A stretch of 64,000 bases of DNA, from positions 171,922 to 235,921 of the forward strand of contig NZ_JAFVLN010000016.1 of NCBI RefSeq assembly GCF_017377775.1, in the 5' to 3' direction. Positions 48,296-56,933 of the stretch are shown here, piece after piece. How positions within the stretch are numbered: the stretch's first letter is position 1; every line of letters begins with the position of its first letter. The stretch comes from Streptomyces sp. VRA16 Mangrove soil. GTDB lineage: Bacteria; Actinomycetota; Actinomycetes; Streptomycetales; Streptomycetaceae. The position numbers and the translations under genes are program-made. A model generated the notes under the pieces. The model had not been told where the DNA came from. It was given only the letters and a program-made list of their open reading frames with translations, and ran no database searches.

Positions 48296-49720
48296 TTACT
48301 GGGCGCCGCCCAGCTGGTGCACCCGGACCATGTTGGTGGTGCCGGGGACACCGGGGGGCGAACCGGCGGTGATGACCACGGTGTCGCCGTCGTTGAAGCG
48401 GGAGAGCTTCACCAGCTCGGCGTCGACCAGGTCGACCATCGCGTCCGTGGAGTCCACGTGCGGGACGACGTAGGTCTCGACGCCCCAGCTCAGCGCGAGC
48501 TGGTTGCGGGTGTCCTCGTCCGTGGTGAACGCCAGGATCGGCTGGCAGACGCGGTAGCGGGACAGGCGGCGCGCGGTGTCACCGGACTTGGTGAAGGCGA
48601 TCAGCGCCTTGCCGTCCAGGAAGTCCGCGATCTCGCACGCGGCGCGGGCCACCGAACCACCCTGCGTACGCGGCTTCTTGCCCGGGACGAGGGGCTGGAG
48701 GCCCTTGCTGAGCAGCTCCTCCTCGGCCGCCTGGACGATCTTCGACATCGTCTTGACGGTCTCGATCGGGTACGCGCCCACGCTCGACTCGGCGGACAGC
48801 ATGACCGCGTCGGCGCCGTCCAGGATCGCGTTCGCGACGTCGGACGCCTCGGCGCGGGTCGGGCGCGAGTTGGTGATCATCGACTCCATCATCTGGGTCG
48901 CGACGATCACCGGCTTGGCGTTGCGGCGGCACATCTCCACGAGGCGCTTCTGCACCATCGGGACCTTTTCGAGCGGGTACTCGACGGCCAGGTCGCCACG
49001 GGCGACCATGACGCCGTCGAAGGCCGCGACGACGCCCTCCATGTTGGCGACGGCCTGCGGCTTCTCGACCTTGGCGATGACGGGGACCCGGCGGCCCTCC
49101 TCGTCCATGATCTTGTGGACGTCCTTGACGTCGTTCGCGTCGCGCACGAAGGACAGGGCGACCAGGTCGCAGCCCATCTTCAGGGCGAAGCGCAGGTCCT
49201 CGATGTCCTTCTCGGACAGGGCCGGGACGTTCACGGCCGCGCCGGGCAGGTTGATGCCCTTGTGGTCGGAGATGACACCGCCCTCGATGACGATCGTCTT
49301 GACCCGCGGGCCCTCGACGTCCATCACCTTGAGCTCGACGTTGCCGTCGTTGATCAGGACCTGGTCGCCGCGCGAGACGTCACCGGGCAGGCCCTTGTAC
49401 GTCGTGCCACAGATCGACTTGTCACCCGGGACGTCCTCGGTGGTGATGGTGAACTCGTCACCGCGCACCAGCTCGACGGGGCCCTCGGCGAAGGTCTCCA
49501 GGCGGATCTTGGGGCCCTGGAGGTCGGCGAGCACGCCCACCGCGCGGCCCGTCTTCTCGGCGGCGGCGCGAACACGGTCGTAGCGACCCTGGTGTTCGGC
49601 GTGCGTGCCGTGGCTGAAGTTGAAGCGGGCCACACTCATGCCGGCCTCGATCAGCGAGACGAGCTGCTCTTCGGAGTCGACGGCGGGGCCCAGCGTGCAG
49701 ACGATTTTGGAACGGCGCAT
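48296..49720 (-). CDS. pyk: Pyruvate kinase
   Basis: The 474-aa enzyme converts phosphoenolpyruvate and ADP to pyruvate and ATP. Motifs in order: MRRSKIVCTLGPAVDSEEQL, ARFNFSHG (active-site Arg/Asn/Ser), VLADLQGPKIR and the signature VIAKVEKPQAVANMEGVV. MVARGDLAVEYP, TQMMESMITNSRPTRAEASDVANAI and DAVMLSAESSVG follow, with the C-terminal allosteric domain starting about residue 340. It is the usual length. Streptomyces have two isoenzymes; by order this should be the one near ackA-pta (Pyk2 as I remember). It has its own short upstream region, 90 bp before ackA. Confidence 0.95.
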   Translation of the reverse strand: MRRSKIVCTLGPAVDSEEQLVSLIEAGMSVARFNFSHGTHAEHQGRYDRVRAAAEKTGRAVGVLADLQGPKIRLETFAEGPVELVRGDEFTITTEDVPGDKSICGTTYKGLPGDVSRGDQVLINDGNVELKVMDVEGPRVKTIVIEGGVISDHKGINLPGAAVNVPALSEKDIEDLRFALKMGCDLVALSFVRDANDVKDVHKIMDEEGRRVPVIAKVEKPQAVANMEGVVAAFDGVMVARGDLAVEYPLEKVPMVQKRLVEMCRRNAKPVIVATQMMESMITNSRPTRAEASDVANAILDGADAVMLSAESSVGAYPIETVKTMSKIVQAAEEELLSKGLQPLVPGKKPRTQGGSVARAACEIADFLDGKALIAFTKSGDTARRLSRYRVCQPILAFTTDEDTRNQLALSWGVETYVVPHVDSTDAMVDLVDAELVKLSRFNDGDTVVITAGSPPGVPGTTNMVRVHQLGGAQ

Positions 49721-49810
49721 GGGGGCGATCCTATCGGTTTGTTTCGCTACGGAATATTCCGTCTGGTGGAATCTACAAATGGGCGGGCGGGTGCTCAGCT
49801 GTGACGGCTG

Positions 49811-51019
49811 TCACGCTCCCCGGACCAGGGCGTAGGTCTGCTGGGCGATCTCCAGCTCCTCGTCGGTCGGCACCACGGCGACGGCGACCCGCGCGTACTC
49901 CGGCGAGATGATCCGGGCCTCGTCGGAACGTACGGAATTGAGCTCGCCGTCGACCGCGAGACCCAGCTCCTCCAGACCGGCCACCGCGGCCTCGCGCACC
50001 GGCGCCGCGTTCTCGCCGACCCCGGCCGTGAACGCGATCGCGTCGACCCGGCCGAGCACCGCGTAGTACGAGCCGATGTACTTCTTCAGACGGTGGATGT
50101 AGATGTCGAAGGCGAGCTTCGCCTCCCGGTCGCCCTCGTCGATACGGCGGCGGATCTCGCGCATGTCGTTGTCGCCGCACAGACCGATCAGGCCCGACTT
50201 CTTGTTGAGCAGGACGTCGATCTCGTCCGCCGACATCATGCCCACCCGCATCAGATGGAAGATGACGGCCGGGTCGACGTCTCCTGAACGGGTACCCATC
50301 ACCAGGCCCTCAAGCGGCGTCAGGCCCATCGAGGTGTCCACGCACGCGCCCGCGCGCACGGCCGACGCCGAGGCGCCGTTGCCCAGGTGCAGCACGATGA
50401 TGTTGACCTCGGACGGGTCCTTGCCGAGCAGCTCGGCGGTCTTGCGGGACACGTACGCGTGCGAGGTGCCGTGGAAGCCGTAGCGGCGGATGCGGTGCTC
50501 GTCCGCGGTCTTCACGTCGATCGCGTAGCGCGCGGCCGACTCCGGCATCGTCGTGTGGAACGCGGTGTCGAAGACGGCGACCTGCGGCAGGTCGGGGCGG
50601 AGCTTCTGGGCCGTGCGGATGCCGGTCAGGTTCGCCGGGTTGTGCAGCGGCGCGACCGGGATCAGCCGCTCGATCTCGGCGAGCACGGCGTCGTCGATCA
50701 CGGTCGGCTCGGTGAACAGCTTGCCGCCGTGCACCACCCGGTGGCCGATCGCGGCCAGCTCGGGGGAGTCCAGGCCGAGCCCGTCCTGCGCCAGCTCGTC
50801 CGCGACCGCGTTCAGGGCCTCGGCGTGGTCGGCGATCGGCCGGTTCTGCTCGCGGGAGTCCCCGCCGGTGGCCAGCGGCGTGTGCTTCAGACGCGAGGTC
50901 TCCTCGCCGATGCGCTCGACGAGACCGACCGCGAGACGCGCCTGGCCGGCCATGTCGAGGAGCTGGTACTTCACCGACGAGGAGCCGGAGTTGAGGACGA
51001 GGATGCGGGTCGCTGTCAC
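49811..51019 (-). CDS. ackA: Acetate kinase
   Basis: The 402-aa enzyme catalyses acetyl phosphate + ADP to acetate + ATP. Diagnostic blocks are RILVLNSGSSSVKYQLL, GHRVVHGG, VFDTAFHTTMP, RRYGFHGTSHAYV, IVLHLGNGAS, MGTRSGDVDPAV and TAGVGENA, all expected catalytic residues present. GTG 51019 overlaps the pta stop as GTGA (51016-51019), so the two are translationally coupled. Together they form the acetate overflow/uptake pathway and set the level of acetyl phosphate. Confidence 0.96.
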   Translation of the reverse strand: MTATRILVLNSGSSSVKYQLLDMAGQARLAVGLVERIGEETSRLKHTPLATGGDSREQNRPIADHAEALNAVADELAQDGLGLDSPELAAIGHRVVHGGKLFTEPTVIDDAVLAEIERLIPVAPLHNPANLTGIRTAQKLRPDLPQVAVFDTAFHTTMPESAARYAIDVKTADEHRIRRYGFHGTSHAYVSRKTAELLGKDPSEVNIIVLHLGNGASASAVRAGACVDTSMGLTPLEGLVMGTRSGDVDPAVIFHLMRVGMMSADEIDVLLNKKSGLIGLCGDNDMREIRRRIDEGDREAKLAFDIYIHRLKKYIGSYYAVLGRVDAIAFTAGVGENAAPVREAAVAGLEELGLAVDGELNSVRSDEARIISPEYARVAVAVVPTDEELEIAQQTYALVRGA

Positions 51020-53106
51020 TGGGCGGAAGCCTTTTCGGTGGGGGTCTGGGCCTGGATCGCCGTGATGACGACCGTGTTGACGATGTCCTGGACGAGCGCG
51101 CCGCGGGACAGGTCGTTGACCGGCTTGCGCAGGCCCTGCAGGACCGGGCCGACGGCGATGGCGCCGGCCGATCGCTGCACGGCCTTGTAGGTGTTGTTGC
51201 CGGTGTTCAGGTCGGGGAAGATCAGCACGCTGGCCTGCCCCGCGACCTCGGAGCCCGGCAGCTTGGTGGCGGCGACGGAGGGCTCGACGGCGGCGTCGTA
51301 CTGGATCGGGCCCTCGATCTTCAGGTCGGGGCGCACGCTCTTGACGAGCTCGGTGGCCTCGCGGACCTTGTCGACGTCGGCGCCGGAGCCGGAGGTGCCC
51401 GTGGAGTACGACAGCATCGCGATCCGCGGGTCGACGCCGAACTGCGAGGCGGTGGCGGCGGACTGGACGGCGATGTCGGCGAGCTGCTGGGCGTTCGGGT
51501 CCGGGTTCACGGCGCAGTCGCCGTAGACGAGGACCTTGTCGGCCAGGCACATGAAGAAGACCGACGACACGATCGCGGCGTCCGGCTTGGTCTTGATGAT
51601 CTCGAAGGCCGGGCGGATGGTGGCGGCCGTCGAGTGGACCGACCCCGACACCATGCCGTCGGCCAGGCCCTCCTGGACCATCAGCGTGCCGAAGTAGTTC
51701 ACGTCGGCCACGACGTCGTGCGCGAGCTCGACGGTGACGCCCTTGTGGGCGCGCAGCTGCGCGTACTCCTGGGCGAAACGGTCCCGCAGCTCGGACGTCG
51801 CCGGGTCGATCAGTTCGCTCGCGGCGAGGTCGATGCCGAGGTCGGCGGCCTTCTTGCGGATCTGCTCGACCGGGCCGAGCAGCGTCAGGTCGCAGACGCC
51901 CCGGCGCAGCAGCACGTCGGCGGCGCGCAGCACGCGCTCCTCGGTGCCCTCGGGCAGCACGACACGGCGCTTGTCCGAGCGGGCCTGCTCCAGGAGCTTG
52001 TGCTCGAACATCATCGGGGTGAGGCGGTCGGAGGACGGGGCCTGGATGGTGCGCAGCAGGCCCGGGGTGTCGACGTACCGCTCGAAGAGACCGAGGGCGG
52101 TCTCCGCCTTGCGCGGCGTCGCGGCGTTCAACTTGCCCTCCAGGGCGAAGAGTTCGCCCGCGGTGGGGAAGGAGCCGCCGCTGACGGCGACGACGGGGGT
52201 GCCGGGCGCGAGCCGGTCGGCGAGCTTGAGGATCTCCGCCCCCGGCCGCTCGTCGAGGGTGAGCAGCACGCCCGCGATCGGCGGGGTGCCGGCGCTGTGC
52301 GCGGCGAGGGCGCCCACCACCAGGTCGGCGCGGTCCCCGGGGGTGACGACCATGCAGCCCGGCGTCAGGGCGTTGAGGAAGTTCGGCAGCATGGCGCCGC
52401 CGAAGACGAAGTCCAGGGCGTCGCGGGCCAGACCGGAGTCGTCGCCGAGCAGGACCGTGCCGCCGAGGGCGTGGGTGATCTGGGCGACGGTCGGCGCGGA
52501 GAGCGCGGCCTCGTCGGGCAGCACGTAGCAGGGCACGGGCAGGCGGTTGCTGAGCCGCTCGTGTATCTCGTCGCGGTCCTGCGGCACCACCCGGTTGACG
52601 ACCATCGCGAGAACGTCGCAGCCCAGGCCGTCGTAGGCGCGGTAGGCGTTGCGGACCTCGGCGCGCACCGACTCGGCCGTCTGCTTCTTACCGCCGACCA
52701 CGGGCAGCACGGAGGCACCGAACTCGTTGGCCAGGCGGGCGTTGAGGGCCAGCTCGTCGGGGAGCTGCGTGTCGGCGAAGTCGGTGCCGAGCACCAGCAC
52801 GACGTCGTAGTCACGGGCGACGGCGTGGAACCGGTCGACGAGCAGCGAGACCAGTTCGTCCGTGCCCTGCTCGGCCTGGATCGTGGACGCCTCGGTGTAG
52901 TCGAGGCCGTAGACGCTCGCGGGGTCCTGCGACAGGCGGTAGCGCGCCCGCAGCAGATCGAAGAGCCGGTCGGGCCCGTCGTGGACGAGCGGACGGAAGA
53001 CACCCACCCGGTCGACCTGGCGCGTCAGAAGTTCCATGACTCCCAGCTCGACGACCTGCCGGCCGTCGCCCCGGTCGATCCCGGTCACGTACACGCTGCG
53101 CGTCAC
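51016..53106 (-). CDS. pta: Phosphate acetyltransferase, long form
   Basis: The 696-aa enzyme catalyses acetyl-CoA + phosphate to acetyl phosphate + CoA. The long, three-part form is visible: an N-terminal P-loop-like domain (VYVTGIDRGDGRQVVELGVMELL, lacking a full GKS motif), a DRTGG domain in the middle (TPGDRADLVVGALAAH), and the catalytic PTA_PTB domain from about 370. That last domain holds RVVLPEGTEERVLRAADVLL, GSVHSTAATIRPAFEII and LSYSTGTSGSGADVDKV. GTG 53106 has GGAG 7 bp upstream. First gene of pta-ackA, divergent from pfkA over 277 bp. Confidence 0.95.
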   Translation of the reverse strand: MTRSVYVTGIDRGDGRQVVELGVMELLTRQVDRVGVFRPLVHDGPDRLFDLLRARYRLSQDPASVYGLDYTEASTIQAEQGTDELVSLLVDRFHAVARDYDVVLVLGTDFADTQLPDELALNARLANEFGASVLPVVGGKKQTAESVRAEVRNAYRAYDGLGCDVLAMVVNRVVPQDRDEIHERLSNRLPVPCYVLPDEAALSAPTVAQITHALGGTVLLGDDSGLARDALDFVFGGAMLPNFLNALTPGCMVVTPGDRADLVVGALAAHSAGTPPIAGVLLTLDERPGAEILKLADRLAPGTPVVAVSGGSFPTAGELFALEGKLNAATPRKAETALGLFERYVDTPGLLRTIQAPSSDRLTPMMFEHKLLEQARSDKRRVVLPEGTEERVLRAADVLLRRGVCDLTLLGPVEQIRKKAADLGIDLAASELIDPATSELRDRFAQEYAQLRAHKGVTVELAHDVVADVNYFGTLMVQEGLADGMVSGSVHSTAATIRPAFEIIKTKPDAAIVSSVFFMCLADKVLVYGDCAVNPDPNAQQLADIAVQSAATASQFGVDPRIAMLSYSTGTSGSGADVDKVREATELVKSVRPDLKIEGPIQYDAAVEPSVAATKLPGSEVAGQASVLIFPDLNTGNNTYKAVQRSAGAIAVGPVLQGLRKPVNDLSRGALVQDIVNTVVITAIQAQTPTEKASAQ

Positions 53107-53198
53107 GCGTGGTCTCCGTTTCCTCCGTAGGGCCCCTGAGCTGGACCGGAGGTCCGTACCGGGGCTGAAAACATGGCCGTATCGAAAGCTGTGCCCTC

Positions 53199-53227
53199 TT
53201 GACAATACCTCCGGGTCTGGCTAGGCC
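53199..53227 (+). promoter_or_regulatory. Candidate vegetative promoter of pfkA
   Basis: TTGACA (53199-53204), a 17-bp spacer and TAGGCC (53222-53227) fit the main vegetative consensus of Streptomyces apart from the last two bases. It lies about 155 bp before the pfkA ATG and points towards it. Confidence 0.5.
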
Positions 53228-53383
53228 GCCCGCCGGACAAAGGGCCTGTACAGCAGGGTCTCAGTGCCCGAAGGAGCCGTGACCAAGCGCCTCTCGTAGG
53301 GCTGCGCGAACGCGTCGTGGCGTGGAGCGTGGAAGAATTGCGATGGCTCAGACGAACCAGAAGCGAGCAGGAGACACAGCACG

Positions 53384-54409
53384 ATGCGTATCGGAGTTCT
53401 CACCGCAGGCGGCGACTGTCCTGGTCTGAACGCAGTGATCCGGTCGGTCGTGCACCGAGCCGTCACGCACTACGGGGACGAGGTCATCGGTTTCGAGGAC
53501 GGTTACGCGGGGCTGCTCGACGGACGCTTCCGCCCCCTGGACCTGAACGCGGTCAGCGGCATCCTCGCCCGCGGCGGCACCATCCTCGGCTCCTCCCGCC
53601 TGGAGCGCGCCCGCTTCCGGGCCGCGTGCGACAACGCCAAGGAGCTGATGGAGAAGAGCAGCCTCGACGCGCTCATCCCGATCGGCGGCGAGGGCACCCT
53701 GACGGCCGCACGGATGCTGTCCGACGCGGGCGTCCCGGTGATCGGCGTCCCCAAGACGATCGACAACGACATCTCGTCCACCGACCGCACCTTCGGCTTC
53801 GACACCGCCGTCGGCGTCGCGACCGAGGCCATGGACCGCCTCAAGACCACCGCCGAGTCCCACCAGCGGGTGATGGTCGTCGAGGTCATGGGCCGGCACG
53901 CGGGCTGGATCGCGCTGGAGTCCGGCATGGCCGGCGGCGCCCACGGCATCTGCCTGCCCGAGCGCCCCTTCGACCCGGCCGACCTGGTCAAGATGGTCGA
54001 GGAGCGATTCTCGCGCGGCAAGAAGTTCGCCGTGATCTGTGTCGCCGAGGGCGCGCACCCGCAGGACGGCACGATGGACTACGGCACGGGCGCCATCGAC
54101 CAGTTCGGCCACGAGCGCTTCCAGGGCATCGGCACGGCTCTCGCGTACGAGCTGGAGAGCCGCCTGGGCAAGGAGGCCCGGCCGGTCATCCTCGGCCACG
54201 TCCAGCGCGGCGGCACCCCGACCGCGTACGACCGTGTGCTCGCCACCCGGTTCGGCTGGCACGCGGTGGAGGCCGCGCACCAGGGCGAGTTCGGCAAGAT
54301 GACGGCGCTGCGCGGCACCGACATCACGATGGTCCCGCTCGCCGAGGCCGTCACCGAACTGAAGACGGTCCCCAAGGACCGGATGGACGAGGCGGAGTCG
54401 GTCTTCTAG
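53384..54409 (+). CDS. pfkA: 6-phosphofructokinase, ATP-dependent type
   Basis: The 341-aa enzyme phosphorylates fructose 6-phosphate. Marks: GVLTAGGDCPGLNAVIR, GGEGTLTAA (Gly at the position that is Asp in pyrophosphate enzymes, so ATP is the expected donor), PKTIDNDI, TAVGVATEAMDRL, VVEVMGRHAGWIA, and LGHVQRGGTPTAYDR. Streptomyces have three such genes; by position this should be PfkA2 (from memory). ATG 53384 has AGGAG about 12 bp upstream. It is divergent from pta, and a hairpin after the stop is the probable terminator. Confidence 0.94.
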   Translation: MRIGVLTAGGDCPGLNAVIRSVVHRAVTHYGDEVIGFEDGYAGLLDGRFRPLDLNAVSGILARGGTILGSSRLERARFRAACDNAKELMEKSSLDALIPIGGEGTLTAARMLSDAGVPVIGVPKTIDNDISSTDRTFGFDTAVGVATEAMDRLKTTAESHQRVMVVEVMGRHAGWIALESGMAGGAHGICLPERPFDPADLVKMVEERFSRGKKFAVICVAEGAHPQDGTMDYGTGAIDQFGHERFQGIGTALAYELESRLGKEARPVILGHVQRGGTPTAYDRVLATRFGWHAVEAAHQGEFGKMTALRGTDITMVPLAEAVTELKTVPKDRMDEAESVF

Positions 54410-54425
54410 AGACGCTGTCCATCGT

Positions 54426-54456
54426 GATGCCCGGCGCCCTGGGGGTGCCGGGCATC
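54426..54456 (+). terminator. Terminator of pfkA
   Basis: GATGCCCGGC (54426-54435) pairs perfectly with GCCGGGCATC (54447-54456) 16 bp after the pfkA stop. No T-run follows, as usual here. Confidence 0.65.
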
Positions 54457-54481
54457 GGCTGTGAGGGAGGGGTACGGCCGA

Positions 54482-55063
54482 ATGACGGGTCGTCAGCCAT
54501 CGATGTCCGAGCTCCTGCGGATCATGCCGCCGCACGAGGGCGCGGGTGCCGCGTTCGACTGGGCGGCGATCGAGCGCCGCACGGGGCTTCGGTTCCCCGC
54601 CGACTACCGGGCCTTCGTGACCGCGTACGGCGACGGGTCCATCGACGCCATCCTCGGGATCATGGTGCCCGACGAGGGCGACTGCGCGGGGATGACGGAG
54701 GAGACCGAACTGGCGCGGGACGAGTGGCACGACGACCTCGCCGAGCACCCCGACGGCGTCACCTTCGGCGCCGACGACCTTCAGGCGTGGGGCGTGTCCG
54801 GCGCCGGCGACCTGCTGTGCTGGGCCCGGGTGGACGAGGACCCCGACCGCTGGCACGTGGCGACCTGGTCGCGCGGCAGCTACCGCTGGCGGGTCTACCC
54901 GTACGGGACGGTCGAGTTCCTGCGCCGGTACGTGTCGGGCGAGCTGACCGCGGCGGACGAGAACCCGCTGAGCGTCGTGTCCGGCGTCGACCAGCCGCCC
55001 ATGTTCCTCACCCAGGAGGAGGAGAGCCGCCGCTACCGGCCCGGCCTCGATCCCTGGAGCTAG
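54482..55063 (+). CDS. SMI1/KNR4 (SUKH) family-like protein
   Basis: The protein has 193 aa from ATG 54482 with GGAGGGG about 10 bp upstream; GTG 54461 in frame is the alternative. The pattern FDWAAIERRTGLRFPADYRAFVTAYGDGSID is the SUKH entry (helix, then Pro-Xaa-Asp-Tyr). GDLLCWARVDEDPDRWHVATWSRGSYRWRVYPYGTVEFLRRYVSGEL follows. SUKH proteins are often immunity proteins against nuclease toxins, but no toxin gene is beside it. Its stop codon TAG lies in the first bases of the MITE-like element. Confidence 0.78.
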   Translation: MTGRQPSMSELLRIMPPHEGAGAAFDWAAIERRTGLRFPADYRAFVTAYGDGSIDAILGIMVPDEGDCAGMTEETELARDEWHDDLAEHPDGVTFGADDLQAWGVSGAGDLLCWARVDEDPDRWHVATWSRGSYRWRVYPYGTVEFLRRYVSGELTAADENPLSVVSGVDQPPMFLTQEEESRRYRPGLDPWS

Positions 55064-55239
55064 GGCGTGTTTCGAAAGTCCCGCCTGCCCCGCGACGCCT
55101 GGCACGCACGCTCGCGGCGTTGCCGAAACGCCCGAATAGCTCCGCTATTAGGACGCTCCGGCGCCTTGCGATCGCACGCACCAGACGCCGCGGGGCCCGC
55201 CCTTCGGGCGGACGACGGGACTTTCGAAACACGCCCTAG
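55060..55239. mobile_element. 180-bp MITE-like palindromic element with perfect 24-bp terminal inverted repeats
   Basis: The left end CTAGGGCGTGTTTCGAAAG... (55060-55083) and right end (55216-55239) are exact reverse complements over 24 bp. The interior is an imperfect palindrome around AATAGC-TCC-GCTATT (55145-55159), so the whole element folds into one long hairpin. No gene fits in it. CTAG at both edges may be a 4-bp target duplication, as for some IS5-type elements. The stop of the SUKH gene is inside the left CTAG. A transposase in trans is required; none is in the window. Confidence 0.85.
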
Positions 55240-55247
55240 TCCGGAAT

Positions 55248-55958
55248 CTACGGATTCCTGATCCGCGACCAGAACTCCTCCAGGATCCGGTCCAGGAACT
55301 CGTGGCCCGCGTTCCCCGAGCCGGATGACGCACCGCCGCCCCAGCTCAGGGTCGCGGCCATCAGGGCCTGGTACTCCAGGTGCATCTCGTGGAGCACGTC
55401 CTCCAGTTCGCGGCGCTGGACCGGGATCAGCCGGCTCAGCGGCTTCACCTGGCCCTGCCAGCGGGTCTTCGCCGCGGCGCGGAGCAGTTCGGCGAGCTGG
55501 GCGTCGCGGCCGGTCACCGTCGCGAACGAACGCGGGGAGAGCCGCAGCACCTCGGCGAGCGCCGACGACTGGCGCTCGCTGCCCCGCCACTCTCCGGTCT
55601 CCTCCATGCGCAGATACGAGTGGATCTCCAGGCCCACGAACCGCGCCACGTCCTCCGGGGCGACCCCGAGCGTGAGCCGGTGCTCGCGCAGGGTCCGGGG
55701 CGCGCCGATGAGTTCGGCGGGGGAGCACCACAACGCCCCGGCCAGCGCGGTGAGTTCACCGGCGGTCGGGGCCGCGTCGCCGCGCTCCCAGGCGAGGATG
55801 ACGTCGGGTGTCACGTACGCCAGACCGTACGAGGCGCGCATTCCGTACGCGACGTGCCCCGGGGCCATCCCGAGCGCCTCACGGAGGCGACGGGCGGCGG
55901 GGGCGTTGAACGGCGGGGTGGGCTGCTGATCAGCCGCGGCCTTGTGCTGCACGGGCAC
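55248..55958 (-). CDS. XRE-family helix-turn-helix regulator with two HTH-like domains
   Basis: The protein has 236 aa. The first HTH-like domain is about residues 20-85 (ARRLREALGMAPGHVAYGMRASYG...VILAWERGDAAPTAGELTALAGALWCSPAELIG). The second, about 88-150, is LREHRLTLGVAPEDVARFVGLEIHSYLRMEETGEWRGSERQSSALAEVL. The rest is helical. GTG 55958 is taken as the start, but no clear ribosome site is seen and GTG 55952 is equally possible. Its stop is 8 bp from the MITE. It is divergent from nothing close: the sugar ABC genes lie on the same strand 115 bp upstream. Targets unknown. Confidence 0.82.
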   Translation of the reverse strand: MPVQHKAAADQQPTPPFNAPAARRLREALGMAPGHVAYGMRASYGLAYVTPDVILAWERGDAAPTAGELTALAGALWCSPAELIGAPRTLREHRLTLGVAPEDVARFVGLEIHSYLRMEETGEWRGSERQSSALAEVLRLSPRSFATVTGRDAQLAELLRAAAKTRWQGQVKPLSRLIPVQRRELEDVLHEMHLEYQALMAATLSWGGGASSGSGNAGHEFLDRILEEFWSRIRNP

Positions 55959-56073
55959 AAAGTAGGGGCGTACGCGCCGCTTGGCTACGGTGTGTTCGTC
56001 TTCAGTGACAACTCGTAGGAACGTACAGGTGCCGGACGGGTCGGTTCAGGGGCGTCCGGGGCCGGTCCGGGGG

Positions 56074-56901
56074 TCAGCCCTTCACCGCGCCGCCCAGCGC
56101 GAAACCGCCGCCGAACCGCCGCGACACCAGGACGTAGAGCAGGACCACCGGTGTCGAGTAGATGATGGAGAACGCCGCCAGCTGTCCGTACACGACCGTC
56201 CCGCGGTTGCCGAAGAAGTCGTTGATGCTGACCGACGCCGGCATCTGGTCGGGCGAGAGCAGCAGCATGAACGGGACGAAGAAGTTCCCCCACATCATCG
56301 CGAAGCAGAAGACCGTGACGACGGCGATCCCCGGCCCCATCAGCGGCAGCACGATCCGCAGCAGCGACTGGAAGGTGTTCGCCCCGTCCGTCCAGGCCGC
56401 CTCCTCCAGTTCCTTCGGCACCCCGTCCATGAAGTTCTTCATCAGCCAGATGGCGAACGGGAGTTGGGACGCCGTGAAGAAGTAGATCGTGCCCGCCATC
56501 GTGTCGATCAGATCGACCTGCACGAACAGCGCGTACACCGGCACCATGACCGCCGTGATCGGCAGACACGTCGCGAACAGGATCGTCGCCAGGTACGGGT
56601 TGTTGAGGCGCGAGCGGTAGCGGGACAGCGGATACGCGGCGAGCGCGGCGCACGCCACCGTGAGCGCCGTCGCCCCGCCGCACAGGATCAGGGAGTTGAG
56701 CAGCGGGGTGAAGGTGATGTCCGGCTTGAGCACCGCGTCGAAGTTGCCCAGGGTCGCGTGCGAGGGCCACTTCACCCGCAGGTTCGCGTCGGCGTCGACG
56801 GACGAGAGCACCACCCAGGCCAACGGCAGCGCGAAGGCCAGCAGGACGAGGACGAGGGTGGCGTCGGCGGTGAGACGGTTACGGGTGGTGCGGCGGGTCA
56901 C
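56074..56901 (-). CDS. Sugar ABC transporter permease, MalG type
   Basis: The 275-aa protein has six helices. The EAA loop reads ELEEAAWTDGANTFQSLLRIVLPLMGPGI, the ATPase contact of binding-protein-dependent importers, and the Lys/Pro segment SQLPFAIWLMKNFMDGVPKE precedes it. GTG 56901 has GGAGG 5 bp upstream and lies 32 bp after the stop of the other permease. Third gene of the operon binding protein-permease-permease. No ATPase gene is present; Streptomyces importers of this class usually share MsiK, which is inference here. Confidence 0.92.
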   Translation of the reverse strand: MTRRTTRNRLTADATLVLVLLAFALPLAWVVLSSVDADANLRVKWPSHATLGNFDAVLKPDITFTPLLNSLILCGGATALTVACAALAAYPLSRYRSRLNNPYLATILFATCLPITAVMVPVYALFVQVDLIDTMAGTIYFFTASQLPFAIWLMKNFMDGVPKELEEAAWTDGANTFQSLLRIVLPLMGPGIAVVTVFCFAMMWGNFFVPFMLLLSPDQMPASVSINDFFGNRGTVVYGQLAAFSIIYSTPVVLLYVLVSRRFGGGFALGGAVKG

Positions 56902-56933
56902 GGATGCCTCCGTCTCGGGCTCGGCGCTCTGTG

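Noticed and set aside
54850..55260. Frames reading through the 55.06-55.24 kb element on both strands as genes
   Set aside because: The similar peptides from both strands result from the palindromic element; no ribosome sites or family resemblance.
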